DNA of 64,000 nt from Gammaproteobacteria bacterium (lineage in GTDB: Bacteria > Gemmatimonadota > Gemmatimonadetes > Longimicrobiales > Gaopeijiaceae): NCBI GenBank assembly GCA_028819075.1, contig JAPPMM010000017.1, positions 1-64,000 on the forward strand, in the 5' to 3' direction. Every line of letters begins with the position of its first letter. Positions within the stretch are counted from its first letter, which is position 1. This document shows, one piece after another, positions 33,098 through 41,469 of the stretch. The notes under the pieces were generated by a model, which made no database searches, was not told where the DNA came from, and saw only the letters and a list, made by a program, of their open reading frames with translations. The translations under genes and the position numbers were made by a program.

Positions 33098-35458
33098 TCA
33101 GGCTCGACGTCCGGGCATGCGGTAGCCGACCGCGCGCTCGTTGTGAATGTACGTCGGGTTGGTGGCGTCGTCGCCCAGCTTGCGGCGGAGGCGCTTCACT
33201 ACCGCGCGCACGAGCTTCGGGTCGGTGGAACCGCGATGCCGTGAGCCCCACGCCTGGCGCAGCAGCGATTCGTAGGTCAGCACCCGTCCCGCGTTGATCG
33301 AGAGTACGCGGAGTAACTCGTACTCCGTGGGGGTCAACTCTACCGGCTGGCCACCCACAGCTACCCGCCGCTGGTTGTAGCGGATGGCCAGCTCTCCGAG
33401 CACGAACGGCTCGGGTCCCGTCGTCCTGCGCAGGGCGGCGCGCACCCTCGCGGTCAACTCGGCCCGAGAGAAGGGCTTGACGAGATAGTCGGCCGCGCCC
33501 GCGTCCAGCGCCCTGACGATGGTTTCGTCCCGACCATACGCGGAGATGAGAATGACCGGAAGGTCGGTCAGTTCGGCAAGGCGCTCCATGAGTGCGATGC
33601 CGTCGGTCCCGGGCAGCAGCAGATCCAACAGGACCAGCCCGGGACGGTGTATTCGCACAAGACGGGCCACTTCTTCCGGATCGCCGGTCACCACCGGGAC
33701 GAAGTCCGCCTCGGTGAGCGCTTCGCGCACGTGACGCAGCATCTGCGGATCGTCATCCACCACCAGAATGCGCGTCCGCTCCTGCCCTTCCGCGGCGGCG
33801 CGCGGACCGTCCATCGCCATGTCGGCTGCAGGTCCCGTCCGTTCGGCGACCGGGACGGTGAAGGTGAATCGCGTGCCGCGTCCCGCACCCCCGCTTTCGG
33901 CCCGGATGCGGCCGCCGTGCGCCTCGACCAGGCCCTTGCAGATCACCAGGCCGAGATCGTCGGATCCCGCCCCGCGCTTCCGGTTGGTGTCCGCGTTCGA
34001 GGCGTACTTGCGGAACAGGTGCGGCAGTCGGTCAGACGGTACGCCCTGGCCCTCGTCGGTCACCGAGATCGCCACGTGGACGCCCTCACGCGCGGCGCCG
34101 ATCCGGATGGGAGACGAGTCGGGCGAACGCCTCGCCGCGTTGGCGAGGAGGTTGTTGAGAACCTGGACGATGCGCGGCCGGTCCGCCATGACCCGCGGCA
34201 GGTCCTCCGGCACGTCGATGCTCACGGCATGCCGGCGGGTGCCGATCAGGAACGTGTCCCGTGCCTGTTCCAACAGGGAGCCAACGTCCGAGGGCTCGGG
34301 AGAGACCGACAGCGTGCCCGTCACTATGCGCCCATGGTCGAGCAGATCGGCGATCAGGCCGCGCATGTGGTCGGCCTGCTCGTCGACGACCCGGAAGAAC
34401 TCCAGCATCTCGGCCGGGTCCGGGGGCGGCGAAGCGCCGAGCACGGTCGCCGTCGAACCCTTGATCGAGATGAGCGGGGATCGCAGCGCATGGCTTACGA
34501 TGCCCAGGAGCTCGCCGCGCATCCGCTCCAACTCCTCCAGCGGCGCCAGATCCTGCAGCGTTACGACAACGGACTCGACGGTGCCGTCTTCCGTCTGGAT
34601 CGGCGTAGCGTTGATAAGCGTCGTGACGCTCCGGCCGTCCGGGACCGAGAGGGTCAGCTCCTCGGCGCGCACCCTCTCTGCGCTGCTGAACTGCTGCGCC
34701 AGCGGAAACTCGGCCAACGCGACTTCCCGCCCGTCGGTGCGACGGCAGGTGATCGTATTCAGCAACTCCACCGGTGGTAATCCGGGCGAACTGAGAGCCT
34801 CGACGATCCGCCGCGCTTCCAGGTTGAATGACAGGGGCTCGCCCGTCCGGCCGTCGACGACCACCACACCCACCGGCGAAGTCTCGATCAAGGTCTCCAG
34901 GCCGGACCGCGCCCGCTGCACGTCGCGGTGCGCGCGCGCGTTGGCGATTGCCGCCGCGGCCTGGGATGCAAACAGCATCACGACTTCCTCGTCGTCGTGC
35001 GTGAACTCTTCACCACCTTGCTTCCCGGCAAGAAAGAAGTTGCCGACGGGCATGTCACGGTGCCGCAACGGCACGGACTGAAGCGTCTTCGACCGCATCA
35101 GTTCCGACGAGAAGCCCAGCGCCCGGACATAGGCGGGCAGGTCCGCCAGTCGAAGCGGCGCCGCAAGGCTCCGGAAGTGCTCGAAGAGCAGAGGTCCGTC
35201 GGCCCAGGCCGCCATCTGGTCTTTCTCGGAAGACGTAAACCCGGAGGTAACGAAGTCTTCGATACGCCCTGCGCCGTCGACGATGGCGATCACGCCGTAG
35301 CGGGCACCGGTCAGGGCGCAGGCGCTGTCGACGACCTCCTGCAGCACGGTGTCCAGATCGAGGCTGGCGTTGATGCGCAGCACGGCGGTGCTCAGTCTTG
35401 AGACCCGCTCCTGGAGCACCTCGATCTCTCGCCGCAGCCGTCCGGAATCCTCCATCAT
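33098..35458 (-). CDS. Single-chain sensor kinase, receiver and OmpR-type DNA-binding protein
   Basis: 786 residues from ATG 35458. The order is a short coiled coil (1-30), GAF (about 30-175), PAS-like (185-300), HisKA with His323 in VSHALRSPL, HATPase (N box NNLLANA, G1 DEGQGVP), linker, receiver with Asp612 (LLDLLLPG) and Lys661, and a KdpE/OmpR-type winged helix (690-783). A whole two-component system thus sits on one chain with its own DNA-binding domain. The second ATP lid motif is degenerate (GSDDLGLVI). No membrane helix is present, so the signal is cytosolic. It lies between the subunits of the molybdenum hydroxylase and probably controls them. Confidence 0.88.
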   Translation of the reverse strand: MMEDSGRLRREIEVLQERVSRLSTAVLRINASLDLDTVLQEVVDSACALTGARYGVIAIVDGAGRIEDFVTSGFTSSEKDQMAAWADGPLLFEHFRSLAAPLRLADLPAYVRALGFSSELMRSKTLQSVPLRHRDMPVGNFFLAGKQGGEEFTHDDEEVVMLFASQAAAAIANARAHRDVQRARSGLETLIETSPVGVVVVDGRTGEPLSFNLEARRIVEALSSPGLPPVELLNTITCRRTDGREVALAEFPLAQQFSSAERVRAEELTLSVPDGRSVTTLINATPIQTEDGTVESVVVTLQDLAPLEELERMRGELLGIVSHALRSPLISIKGSTATVLGASPPPDPAEMLEFFRVVDEQADHMRGLIADLLDHGRIVTGTLSVSPEPSDVGSLLEQARDTFLIGTRRHAVSIDVPEDLPRVMADRPRIVQVLNNLLANAARRSPDSSPIRIGAAREGVHVAISVTDEGQGVPSDRLPHLFRKYASNADTNRKRGAGSDDLGLVICKGLVEAHGGRIRAESGGAGRGTRFTFTVPVAERTGPAADMAMDGPRAAAEGQERTRILVVDDDPQMLRHVREALTEADFVPVVTGDPEEVARLVRIHRPGLVLLDLLLPGTDGIALMERLAELTDLPVILISAYGRDETIVRALDAGAADYLVKPFSRAELTARVRAALRRTTGPEPFVLGELAIRYNQRRVAVGGQPVELTPTEYELLRVLSINAGRVLTYESLLRQAWGSRHRGSTDPKLVRAVVKRLRRKLGDDATNPTYIHNERAVGYRMPGRRA

Positions 35459-35552
35459 CGGCTCACCCTCACCCGGCCTTCGACGCGGCACAGGCGCACC
35501 GGGGGATTCGCCCTTCGCGAGCAGGTGAGTTGGCCGTCCGCAGCCCGGCGGT

Positions 35553-35732
35553 TCAGTCCCTGCCGGGGAACAAGGGCGTGACGATTCCCCGCAGGATGCA
35601 GACAAGACCGATCCCGCCGATGGCCAACGTCACGTCGCGTGGGATCCAGTCCCAGAACCGGTCGAGCAGGCCGCCGGAGGAAGCGACGGCCCCGACGATG
35701 AACACCGGCCACCAGGACTTCAAGAACTTCAT
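35553..35732 (-). CDS. Small membrane protein, 59 residues
   Basis: The frame starts MKFLKSWWPVFIVGAVASS and ends VTPLFPGRD. It has two hydrophobic stretches (about 7-24 and 34-51) and a strong ribosome binding site, GAGGGAG, four bases before the ATG. The base pattern and position between the Mo subunit and the kinase gene support a real gene. I recognise no family. It might anchor or scaffold the exported complex, but that is speculation. Confidence 0.6.
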   Translation of the reverse strand: MKFLKSWWPVFIVGAVASSGGLLDRFWDWIPRDVTLAIGGIGLVCILRGIVTPLFPGRD

Positions 35733-35826
35733 TGTCGCTCCCTCGGTTCTGTTCTGGCGGACGTGGTCGATACCAATCCCGGTCCGCGGCCGAGGGCTTC
35801 TCCGATGCCCGGGCGCCTGCCCTCGA

Positions 35827-38226
35827 TCACTGCGTGTTGACCTGCAGCGGCCGATGCGACGGGGGCTGCTGGGCCACGGCGTTCACGATCATGTCCGGGA
35901 CGACCGGGATGCGGTTGAAGTAGTGCCCGCCGAGCGCATCCGAGATGGCGCACAGCAGAGCCGCCCCCGAGCATCCCATGAGGGGTTCGCCCACCCCCTT
36001 CGCGCCCACCGGGTTCTGCGGGTCGGTGATGTCGGTGGCGTCCCAGTCCATCTGCGAGGGCACGTCCAGGTATGACGGCGGCTTGGCCTGATGGAAGCCG
36101 ATGTTGCCCGCCACCCCGTAGCGCGTGTCGTAGACGTGGCGCTCGAGGCACGCCATCCCGAACCCCATCACCGCGCCGCCCCTCACCTGGGCCGCCAGCC
36201 CCATCGGGTGCACCACGGTGCCGCAGTCGGCCACGCCCAGGTAATCGATGATCTCGTACATGCCGGTCTCGAGGTCCAGCTCGATCTCGATGAAGCCGGC
36301 GGCGAGCGCGGGCACGACGTCGTGGCGGGGGAGGTTGTCGCGGGCTACGCCGATCAGGCCGCTGCCCGCCAGGTTCTGCACGGAACGTTTGGTGATGTCG
36401 TTCAGGTCGTCGGGGAACTCCTCGCCGCTGAAGCGCCCGCCCAGCTCGATGGCACGCGCCGCAGCCCTTGCGTGGGTGATGCGGCGCGAGGGGTTGGCGC
36501 GCGCGAAGGTCACTTCGTCCCCGATGTCGTAGTCGTCCGGCGAGCCGCCCAGCTCCATGGCCGCGATCGCTTTCAGCTTCTCCACCGCGTCCGCGCCCGC
36601 CGCCCAGCCGGCGCGGGTCATGGTGAAGGTCGTGTTGCTGCCCACCTGCGCGCTGCTGGATGCGAGATTGCGGGAAGTGTCGCCGCGCACCAGCTCGACG
36701 TTTTCCCAGTCGTACCCGAGCATCTCCGCAGCGACGCGCGAGGTGGCCGCGTAGGAATACGTCCCGAGGTTGCCCACCCCCGTGTGAATGTGCAGCCTGC
36801 CGTCCGGCGCGATGCGCAGCAGCCCGTCCTGACCGCTGTTGCCGGCCCCGTGATAAGCCTGGCCGATGCCGACCCCGGTCACGCGCGATCCCTGGCGCCG
36901 GCCGCTGCGGGCGCGCCGCTCCTCCCATCCAAAGCGCTCCGCGCCCTGGGCCAGCGCTTCGCCCAGATGAGCGCTGGTGACCGGCACCTGGCCTCCGCCG
37001 TAGAGCGAATTCGAGTCGGGCGCGTTGATGCTGCGGATGGCAAGCTGATCGATGCCCAGTTCGGCCGCTGCCTTGTCGAGCAGAGGCTCCACCGCGCACG
37101 CGATCTGGTTCTGGCCCGGACCGCGCTGCGCGCCCCGCGCGGGCGTGTTGGTGAGCACCGGAATGCCGCGGAAGCGCATCGCCAGCGGCGTGTAGACGAT
37201 GGTGACGGCTCCGGCGGCGCTGTTGAAGTCGCCGAAGCCGCTGTTGGGCCCGTTTTCCTGCACGATGAAGAGGTCGACCGCGCTGATGCGCCCGTCGGGC
37301 CGGAAGCCCATGCGGATGCGGCCCTGGAAGCCGGCCCGCGCGGAGCCGATGGCGTATTCCTCGGCCCTGCTGATGCGCATCATCACCGGCCGGCCCGTCT
37401 TTCGGGACATGTGCGCCGGCACCGACATGATCGGGTAGGCGCTTCCCTTGGAACCGAACCCGCCCCCGCAGTATTCGCCCACGAACACCACGTCCTCGGG
37501 CGGGATGCCGATGTAGCGCGCCAGCCCGTTCAGCGTCGCGCTCTGGCTCTGGCTCGAGCCGAAGACGTGGCACCTGCCGTTCTGCCAGTAGGCCATCGCC
37601 GTGCGCGGCTCCATCGAGTGATGCGACGTGCCGGCGGTGACGAAGGTCTCGTCGAACACCAGCGCGGCATCGCGGAAGCCGGCTTCGACATCTCCGTACG
37701 ACCACTCCGTGGTGACCTCGCCCATGGGCAGTTCACCGTCGGTGGCGGCGGCGAAGTCCTCCTCGGTCCACTTCACCTCGCGGATTCCCTCTCCCCGCTG
37801 CGAGGTGTTGCCCTCCGTGCGCGCGTTGGGGCCGCCGGGACGCAGGCTCTCCAGCGGGTCCACCACGAACGGCAGCGGTTCCAGGTCGAGCCTGACCTTC
37901 GCGATGGCGTCCTGGACGGTGGTCTCGTCGACGGCCGCCAGCGCGGCAATCGGCTCGCCCACGAAGTGGGGCGTGTTGGTGAGGATGGGGTTGCCGGGCG
38001 CCTCGATCCCGGGCACCTCGTCCGCGGTCAGGATGGCGACCACGCCCTCCATCGCGAGTGCCTCCGACGCGTCGATGGCGCGCACCCGCGCGTGCGGCAT
38101 CGGGCTCGTGATGAGCCGGCAGAAGAGCATCCCGTCGGCGCGGAAATCCTCCGCGTAGCGGGCTCTCCCGGTGACTTTGGCGATGACGTCCGGGGGCGCG
38201 AAATCCCTGCCGATGAGCTCAGCCAT
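35827..38226 (-). CDS. Molybdopterin-binding subunit of a molybdenum hydroxylase (PaoC-like)
   Basis: The 799-residue catalytic subunit of the xanthine dehydrogenase family binds the Mo cofactor and hydroxylates or oxidises an aldehyde or N-heterocycle. Visible features are GRARYAEDF at the start, QSQSATLN, the Gly-rich EYCGGGFGSKG, the active-site Glu in GVGEPLMG, and the C-terminal DIGAxxNP-like segment. It overlaps the 2Fe-2S subunit by eight bases. Like PaoC it has no signal of its own and would be carried out with the Tat-tagged partner. Confidence 0.92.
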   Translation of the reverse strand: MAELIGRDFAPPDVIAKVTGRARYAEDFRADGMLFCRLITSPMPHARVRAIDASEALAMEGVVAILTADEVPGIEAPGNPILTNTPHFVGEPIAALAAVDETTVQDAIAKVRLDLEPLPFVVDPLESLRPGGPNARTEGNTSQRGEGIREVKWTEEDFAAATDGELPMGEVTTEWSYGDVEAGFRDAALVFDETFVTAGTSHHSMEPRTAMAYWQNGRCHVFGSSQSQSATLNGLARYIGIPPEDVVFVGEYCGGGFGSKGSAYPIMSVPAHMSRKTGRPVMMRISRAEEYAIGSARAGFQGRIRMGFRPDGRISAVDLFIVQENGPNSGFGDFNSAAGAVTIVYTPLAMRFRGIPVLTNTPARGAQRGPGQNQIACAVEPLLDKAAAELGIDQLAIRSINAPDSNSLYGGGQVPVTSAHLGEALAQGAERFGWEERRARSGRRQGSRVTGVGIGQAYHGAGNSGQDGLLRIAPDGRLHIHTGVGNLGTYSYAATSRVAAEMLGYDWENVELVRGDTSRNLASSSAQVGSNTTFTMTRAGWAAGADAVEKLKAIAAMELGGSPDDYDIGDEVTFARANPSRRITHARAAARAIELGGRFSGEEFPDDLNDITKRSVQNLAGSGLIGVARDNLPRHDVVPALAAGFIEIELDLETGMYEIIDYLGVADCGTVVHPMGLAAQVRGGAVMGFGMACLERHVYDTRYGVAGNIGFHQAKPPSYLDVPSQMDWDATDITDPQNPVGAKGVGEPLMGCSGAALLCAISDALGGHYFNRIPVVPDMIVNAVAQQPPSHRPLQVNTQ

Positions 38227-38926
38227 TGGACACCTCCTCGGCGACCGCCTGCCCGTTTGCGGCGGCGGCCATGACCCCGTTCAGGTAGTGGTCGTAGGCC
38301 CCGCACCGGCAGAGATTGCCGGACATGGCCCGGCGCGCCTCCTCGCGGGTGGGGTTGGGGTTGGCCTCCAGCAGCGCCGCGGCCGCCATGACCTGTCCCG
38401 GGGTGCAGAATCCGCACTGGGGACCCAGCTCGTCGATGAACGCCTGCTGCACCGGATGCAGCGTGCCGTCCGCGCTCTCGAGCCCCTCAACCGTGACCAC
38501 CTCGCGCGCCCGCACCCGTTGCGTGAGCGTCGAGCAGGAGTAGTGGGCGACGCCGTCGATCATTACGGTGCAGGCGCCGCACTCCGCCCGGTCGCAGCCC
38601 AGCTTGGTGCCGGTGAGCCCCAGCTTGTAGCGGAGCGTCATCGCCAGCGTCTCCTGCGGCAGCACGTCGACCCGCCGGGTCTGTCCATTGACGTTGATGG
38701 AGACCAGGCGCGGAACGCTGCCCCGCGCGGACGTCGCCGCCGGACCCGAAAAGTAGGCGAACGCCGACACCGAAGCGCCGGTCGCGATGACCCCCTTGAT
38801 GAACTGGCGGCGGGAGACGTTGCCGCGCCCGGGGAGGTTCGCCAGAAAGCCTTCCCAGGCGGCATCTTCGGCGGGTGGGACGCCGGGATGCGCGGACGGG
38901 TCGATGGTGGATGACCGCTCGGCCAT
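38219..38926 (-). CDS. (2Fe-2S) subunit with Tat signal (PaoA-like)
   Basis: 235 residues from ATG 38926, with GGAGG eight bases upstream. After about 37 residues comes the twin-arginine motif SRRQFIKG and a hydrophobic stretch (GVIATGASVSAFAYF), so the folded complex is exported. The plant-type 2Fe-2S domain (CDRAECGACTVMIDG ... C) and the second cluster domain (CGFCTPGQVM, NLCRCGAY) are intact. The layout follows E. coli PaoA, part of a periplasmic aldehyde oxidoreductase. It is the first gene of the operon. Confidence 0.92.
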   Translation of the reverse strand: MAERSSTIDPSAHPGVPPAEDAAWEGFLANLPGRGNVSRRQFIKGVIATGASVSAFAYFSGPAATSARGSVPRLVSINVNGQTRRVDVLPQETLAMTLRYKLGLTGTKLGCDRAECGACTVMIDGVAHYSCSTLTQRVRAREVVTVEGLESADGTLHPVQQAFIDELGPQCGFCTPGQVMAAAALLEANPNPTREEARRAMSGNLCRCGAYDHYLNGVMAAAANGQAVAEEVSNG

Positions 38927-38969
38927 GTGTCCTGCCTCCTGCTCCGGTCCACGGTGGGATGTGCCCTTG

Positions 38970-38998
38970 ATCGTACGCTGGCGCAGGACTCCGGACAA
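38970..38998 (-). promoter_or_regulatory. Promoter of the molybdenum hydroxylase operon
   Basis: On the minus strand TTGTCC (38998-38993) and TACGAT (38975-38970) are exactly 17 bases apart, giving a start site near 38963 and a leader of about 37 bases. Confidence 0.5.
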
Positions 38999-39115
38999 CC
39001 GCAGTTTGCTCGCGGATTCACGACCGCGCCGAAGCGTGATTCCCGGCCTCATTCCACGAGATTGGAGTCGGTTCCGTCCGATGAGGCGAGGTCACGAAAC
39101 GAGAGGCCCTTAGAG

Positions 39116-39625
39116 ATGAGCAAGATCGCCGAGACCATCGAGATCTTCGAGGCCGCGCGCCGACCCCTCTTCATGGTGCTGGACGGCATCTCGCGCGAGG
39201 ATCTGGACTGGAGCCCGAGCGAGAAGGTGCGGGGCGTCGGCAAGATCTGCCGGCACCTGTACCGGGTCGACATCTGGTTCCTCAAGCGGCTGGGCGTCGT
39301 CCCCGTAATCACGGAGGATCGCCCCGGGCCGGCGGAAGATATCGCGGCGCGCATGCGCACGATCCAGGAGCAGGTCATCGCCGAGGTGAAAGCCTGCGAG
39401 AGCGATGACGACCTGTTCGCCGAACGCACGTCGCTGGACGGCAAGACGACCTCGCAACTCGGCCCCGACGTCATCCATATGGCGCAACACTACCTCTACC
39501 ATCTGGCTCAGATCACTTACCTGCGACGGGTGCGGGATCGCGCGTGGCCGGCGCCACAGGAGGAGTGGGAGCACGCGACGCACGTGATCGGGGACCGGGT
39601 GCTGGATCGCGAGCACCAGGCGTGA
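39116..39625 (+). CDS. DinB/YfiT-like four-helix protein
   Basis: 169 residues from ATG 39116. The DinB-like pattern is a first His in ICRHLYRVD and a second pair in HMAQHYLYHLAQI, the usual metal triad of this superfamily. Members include thiol transferases and uncharacterised metalloproteins. It precedes the symporter gene by four bases, so they may be co-transcribed, but no functional link is known. Confidence 0.72.
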   Translation: MSKIAETIEIFEAARRPLFMVLDGISREDLDWSPSEKVRGVGKICRHLYRVDIWFLKRLGVVPVITEDRPGPAEDIAARMRTIQEQVIAEVKACESDDDLFAERTSLDGKTTSQLGPDVIHMAQHYLYHLAQITYLRRVRDRAWPAPQEEWEHATHVIGDRVLDREHQA

Positions 39626-39629
39626 CGCC

Positions 39630-40847
39630 ATGAACACCCGCGCCATCCTCATCGGGCTGATCCTCGGGCTGGGGCTCGGAGTCGCCGCCTCAGCGACCGG
39701 ATCTCCGGCGCTGCTGCAGGCAGCCGAAGCGGTCGAGCCGCTGGGGGCAGTGTTCCTGCGCGCCATTCAGATGGTCGTCATCCCGCTGGTGGCGGCGGTG
39801 GTATTCGTGGGCGTTGCGCGGATCGGGAACCTGCGCAGGCTTGGGCGGCTCGGGGGGCTGGCGGTGGGCTTTTTCTGGGTTACGACGCTTCCCGCGATCC
39901 TGATCGGGATGGGGGTGATGGGGCTGGCGCTCACCTTCACGACGCCGGTGCCGCCACCGACGCCCATGACGGAGCTGGACACCGCGACGCCGGGCGTGGT
40001 GGACTTTCTGGTCAACCTCGTGCCGCGCAACCCCGTCCAGGCGGCCGCCGATGGGTCGCTTCTGTCGGTGCTGATCTTCGTCGTCCTGCTTGCCGCGGCG
40101 GCGACGACACTGCCGGCTGCGAAGCGCGAAGCGCTCACATCCCTCGCCGAAACGCTCGGGGACGCGCTCATCAAGCTGATGACCTGGATCCTGTGGACGG
40201 CGCCCGTGGGGGTCTTCGGTCTCGCGGCGCCGGTGGTCGCGCAGACGGGGTTGGCGATGCTTCAGAACCTCGCCGTCTTCATCGTCGCCGTGGTCGTGGG
40301 CTTCTTCATCCTGAAGGGCGTCGTGCTGCTGCCGCTGGTCTGGATCCTCGGCGGGATGAAGCCGGGGCGGTTCGTGCGCGGGACCGTGGGCACCTACACG
40401 GTGGGATTCACCACGACGACGTCGGTGGGGACGCTGCCGATGATGCTGCAGGAGGCGGAGAAACTGGGTCTGTCGAAGAGCACCTTCTCGCTGGTCCTGC
40501 CGCTGGCGGCTTCGATCAACCGTCCGGGGAGCGCGCTCTTCCAGAGCACCTCACTGGTCTTTCTAGCCGCGATGTACGGGGTGCCGCTCGACGCCGGGCT
40601 GATCGCGGCGGTCGTGCTGGCGATCTTCCTCGCATCGATGACGGTCGCCCCGGTGCCCAGCGCCAGCATCGTGACCATGGCGCCCGCGCTCGACGTGGTG
40701 GGCGTGCCGGTCGCGGGGCTCGGCATCCTGCTGGGGATCGACCGCGTGCCCGACGTGTTCCGCTCCGCGACCAACGTGATCGCCCACATGGCGGCGGCGA
40801 CGACGGTGAATGGGATGACGGGGGGTGAGCAGGGAACCGACGCCTGA
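39630..40847 (+). CDS. Dicarboxylate/amino acid:cation symporter, divergent
   Basis: A 405-residue member of the DAACS/SLC1 family with about eight helices and two re-entrant loops. The positions that bind substrate and cation differ from the usual family forms: the serine-rich HP1 tip is TTTTSVGTLP, and the NMDGT motif of helix 7 reads INRPGSA. Helix 8 keeps DRVPDVFRSATNV. It should still transport a small anion or amino acid driven by H+ or Na+, but glutamate or aspartate specificity should not be assumed. Confidence 0.88.
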   Translation: MNTRAILIGLILGLGLGVAASATGSPALLQAAEAVEPLGAVFLRAIQMVVIPLVAAVVFVGVARIGNLRRLGRLGGLAVGFFWVTTLPAILIGMGVMGLALTFTTPVPPPTPMTELDTATPGVVDFLVNLVPRNPVQAAADGSLLSVLIFVVLLAAAATTLPAAKREALTSLAETLGDALIKLMTWILWTAPVGVFGLAAPVVAQTGLAMLQNLAVFIVAVVVGFFILKGVVLLPLVWILGGMKPGRFVRGTVGTYTVGFTTTTSVGTLPMMLQEAEKLGLSKSTFSLVLPLAASINRPGSALFQSTSLVFLAAMYGVPLDAGLIAAVVLAIFLASMTVAPVPSASIVTMAPALDVVGVPVAGLGILLGIDRVPDVFRSATNVIAHMAAATTVNGMTGGEQGTDA

Positions 40848-40892
40848 CCTTGAGTTATGGAGCCGGAACCGCCGCGGTCCCCCTCCCCGGGC

Positions 40893-41363
40893 TCACTCGT
40901 ACATCATCCCCGGCACCTTGCCCAGGAGCCGCGCGTAAACCGTGAGCGCGCCCCGGTGGTGCGCCGTGTGATCCACGAGGGGAACCACAATGGCGGAACG
41001 CGACGCGCCCGGCATGATGCGGTCGTCGGGGATCGGGGCGGCAAGCTCCTCGTCCGAGGCCGCCTCGAAGGTCGCGATGGCCTTCTCGAATGCGCGGTCG
41101 AGCCACGCGACGGCCTCATCAAGCGTCTCCACCGCCCGAGCCGCGGCGATCAGGCCTTCGAAGTCCATGTTCCAACCCTCCCCGAAGGCGCCCTCCACGA
41201 ACCATTCGACCGAGTCCGCGGCGTGCGCGATGTGGCCGGCGACGGTGTAGAGTTCGGGCTGGGGAGCGAACCCGGCGTCCTCCTCCTCGAAGATCGAGAT
41301 CATCTTCCGGATGTACCCGTGGGACGTTTCCAGTTGTGCGACGAGATCGGCGGCCTGCGACAT
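40893..41363 (-). CDS. DinB-family protein
   Basis: This 156-residue four-helix protein has the metal-ligand pattern GHIAHAADSVEWF and DHTAHHRGAL typical of DinB/DUF664 proteins. The biochemical role is unknown. It is convergent with the symporter gene and divergent from the MATE gene; GGAGAG lies upstream of its ATG. It is a different subfamily from the DinB-like protein at 39116. Confidence 0.75.
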   Translation of the reverse strand: MSQAADLVAQLETSHGYIRKMISIFEEEDAGFAPQPELYTVAGHIAHAADSVEWFVEGAFGEGWNMDFEGLIAAARAVETLDEAVAWLDRAFEKAIATFEAASDEELAAPIPDDRIMPGASRSAIVVPLVDHTAHHRGALTVYARLLGKVPGMMYE

Positions 41364-41454
41364 GGGCGTTTCTCTCCGGTGGAGTGTTCGTTCGCGGTTG
41401 GAGCGGCGGCCAAGTCTAGCCTTGGCCTGAAGACTTCTCCAGCCCGAATCCCGT

Positions 41455-41460
41455 TAGCTT
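41455..41460 (+). promoter_or_regulatory. -10 element directly before the MATE gene
   Basis: TAGCTT ends nine bases before the ATG at 41470 and no ribosome binding site lies between. The -35 region is weak. The arrangement suggests a leaderless transcript. Confidence 0.4.
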
Positions 41461-41469
41461 TCCGCCGCC

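Noticed and set aside
36091-38274. A 727-codon plus-strand frame opposite the Mo subunit
   Set aside because: His/Arg/Val-rich antisense shadow of a clearly conserved xanthine dehydrogenase-family gene.
39116-41363. Recent duplication of the two DinB-like genes
   Set aside because: They share only the metal-ligand pattern; lengths and sequences differ too much for a recent copy.
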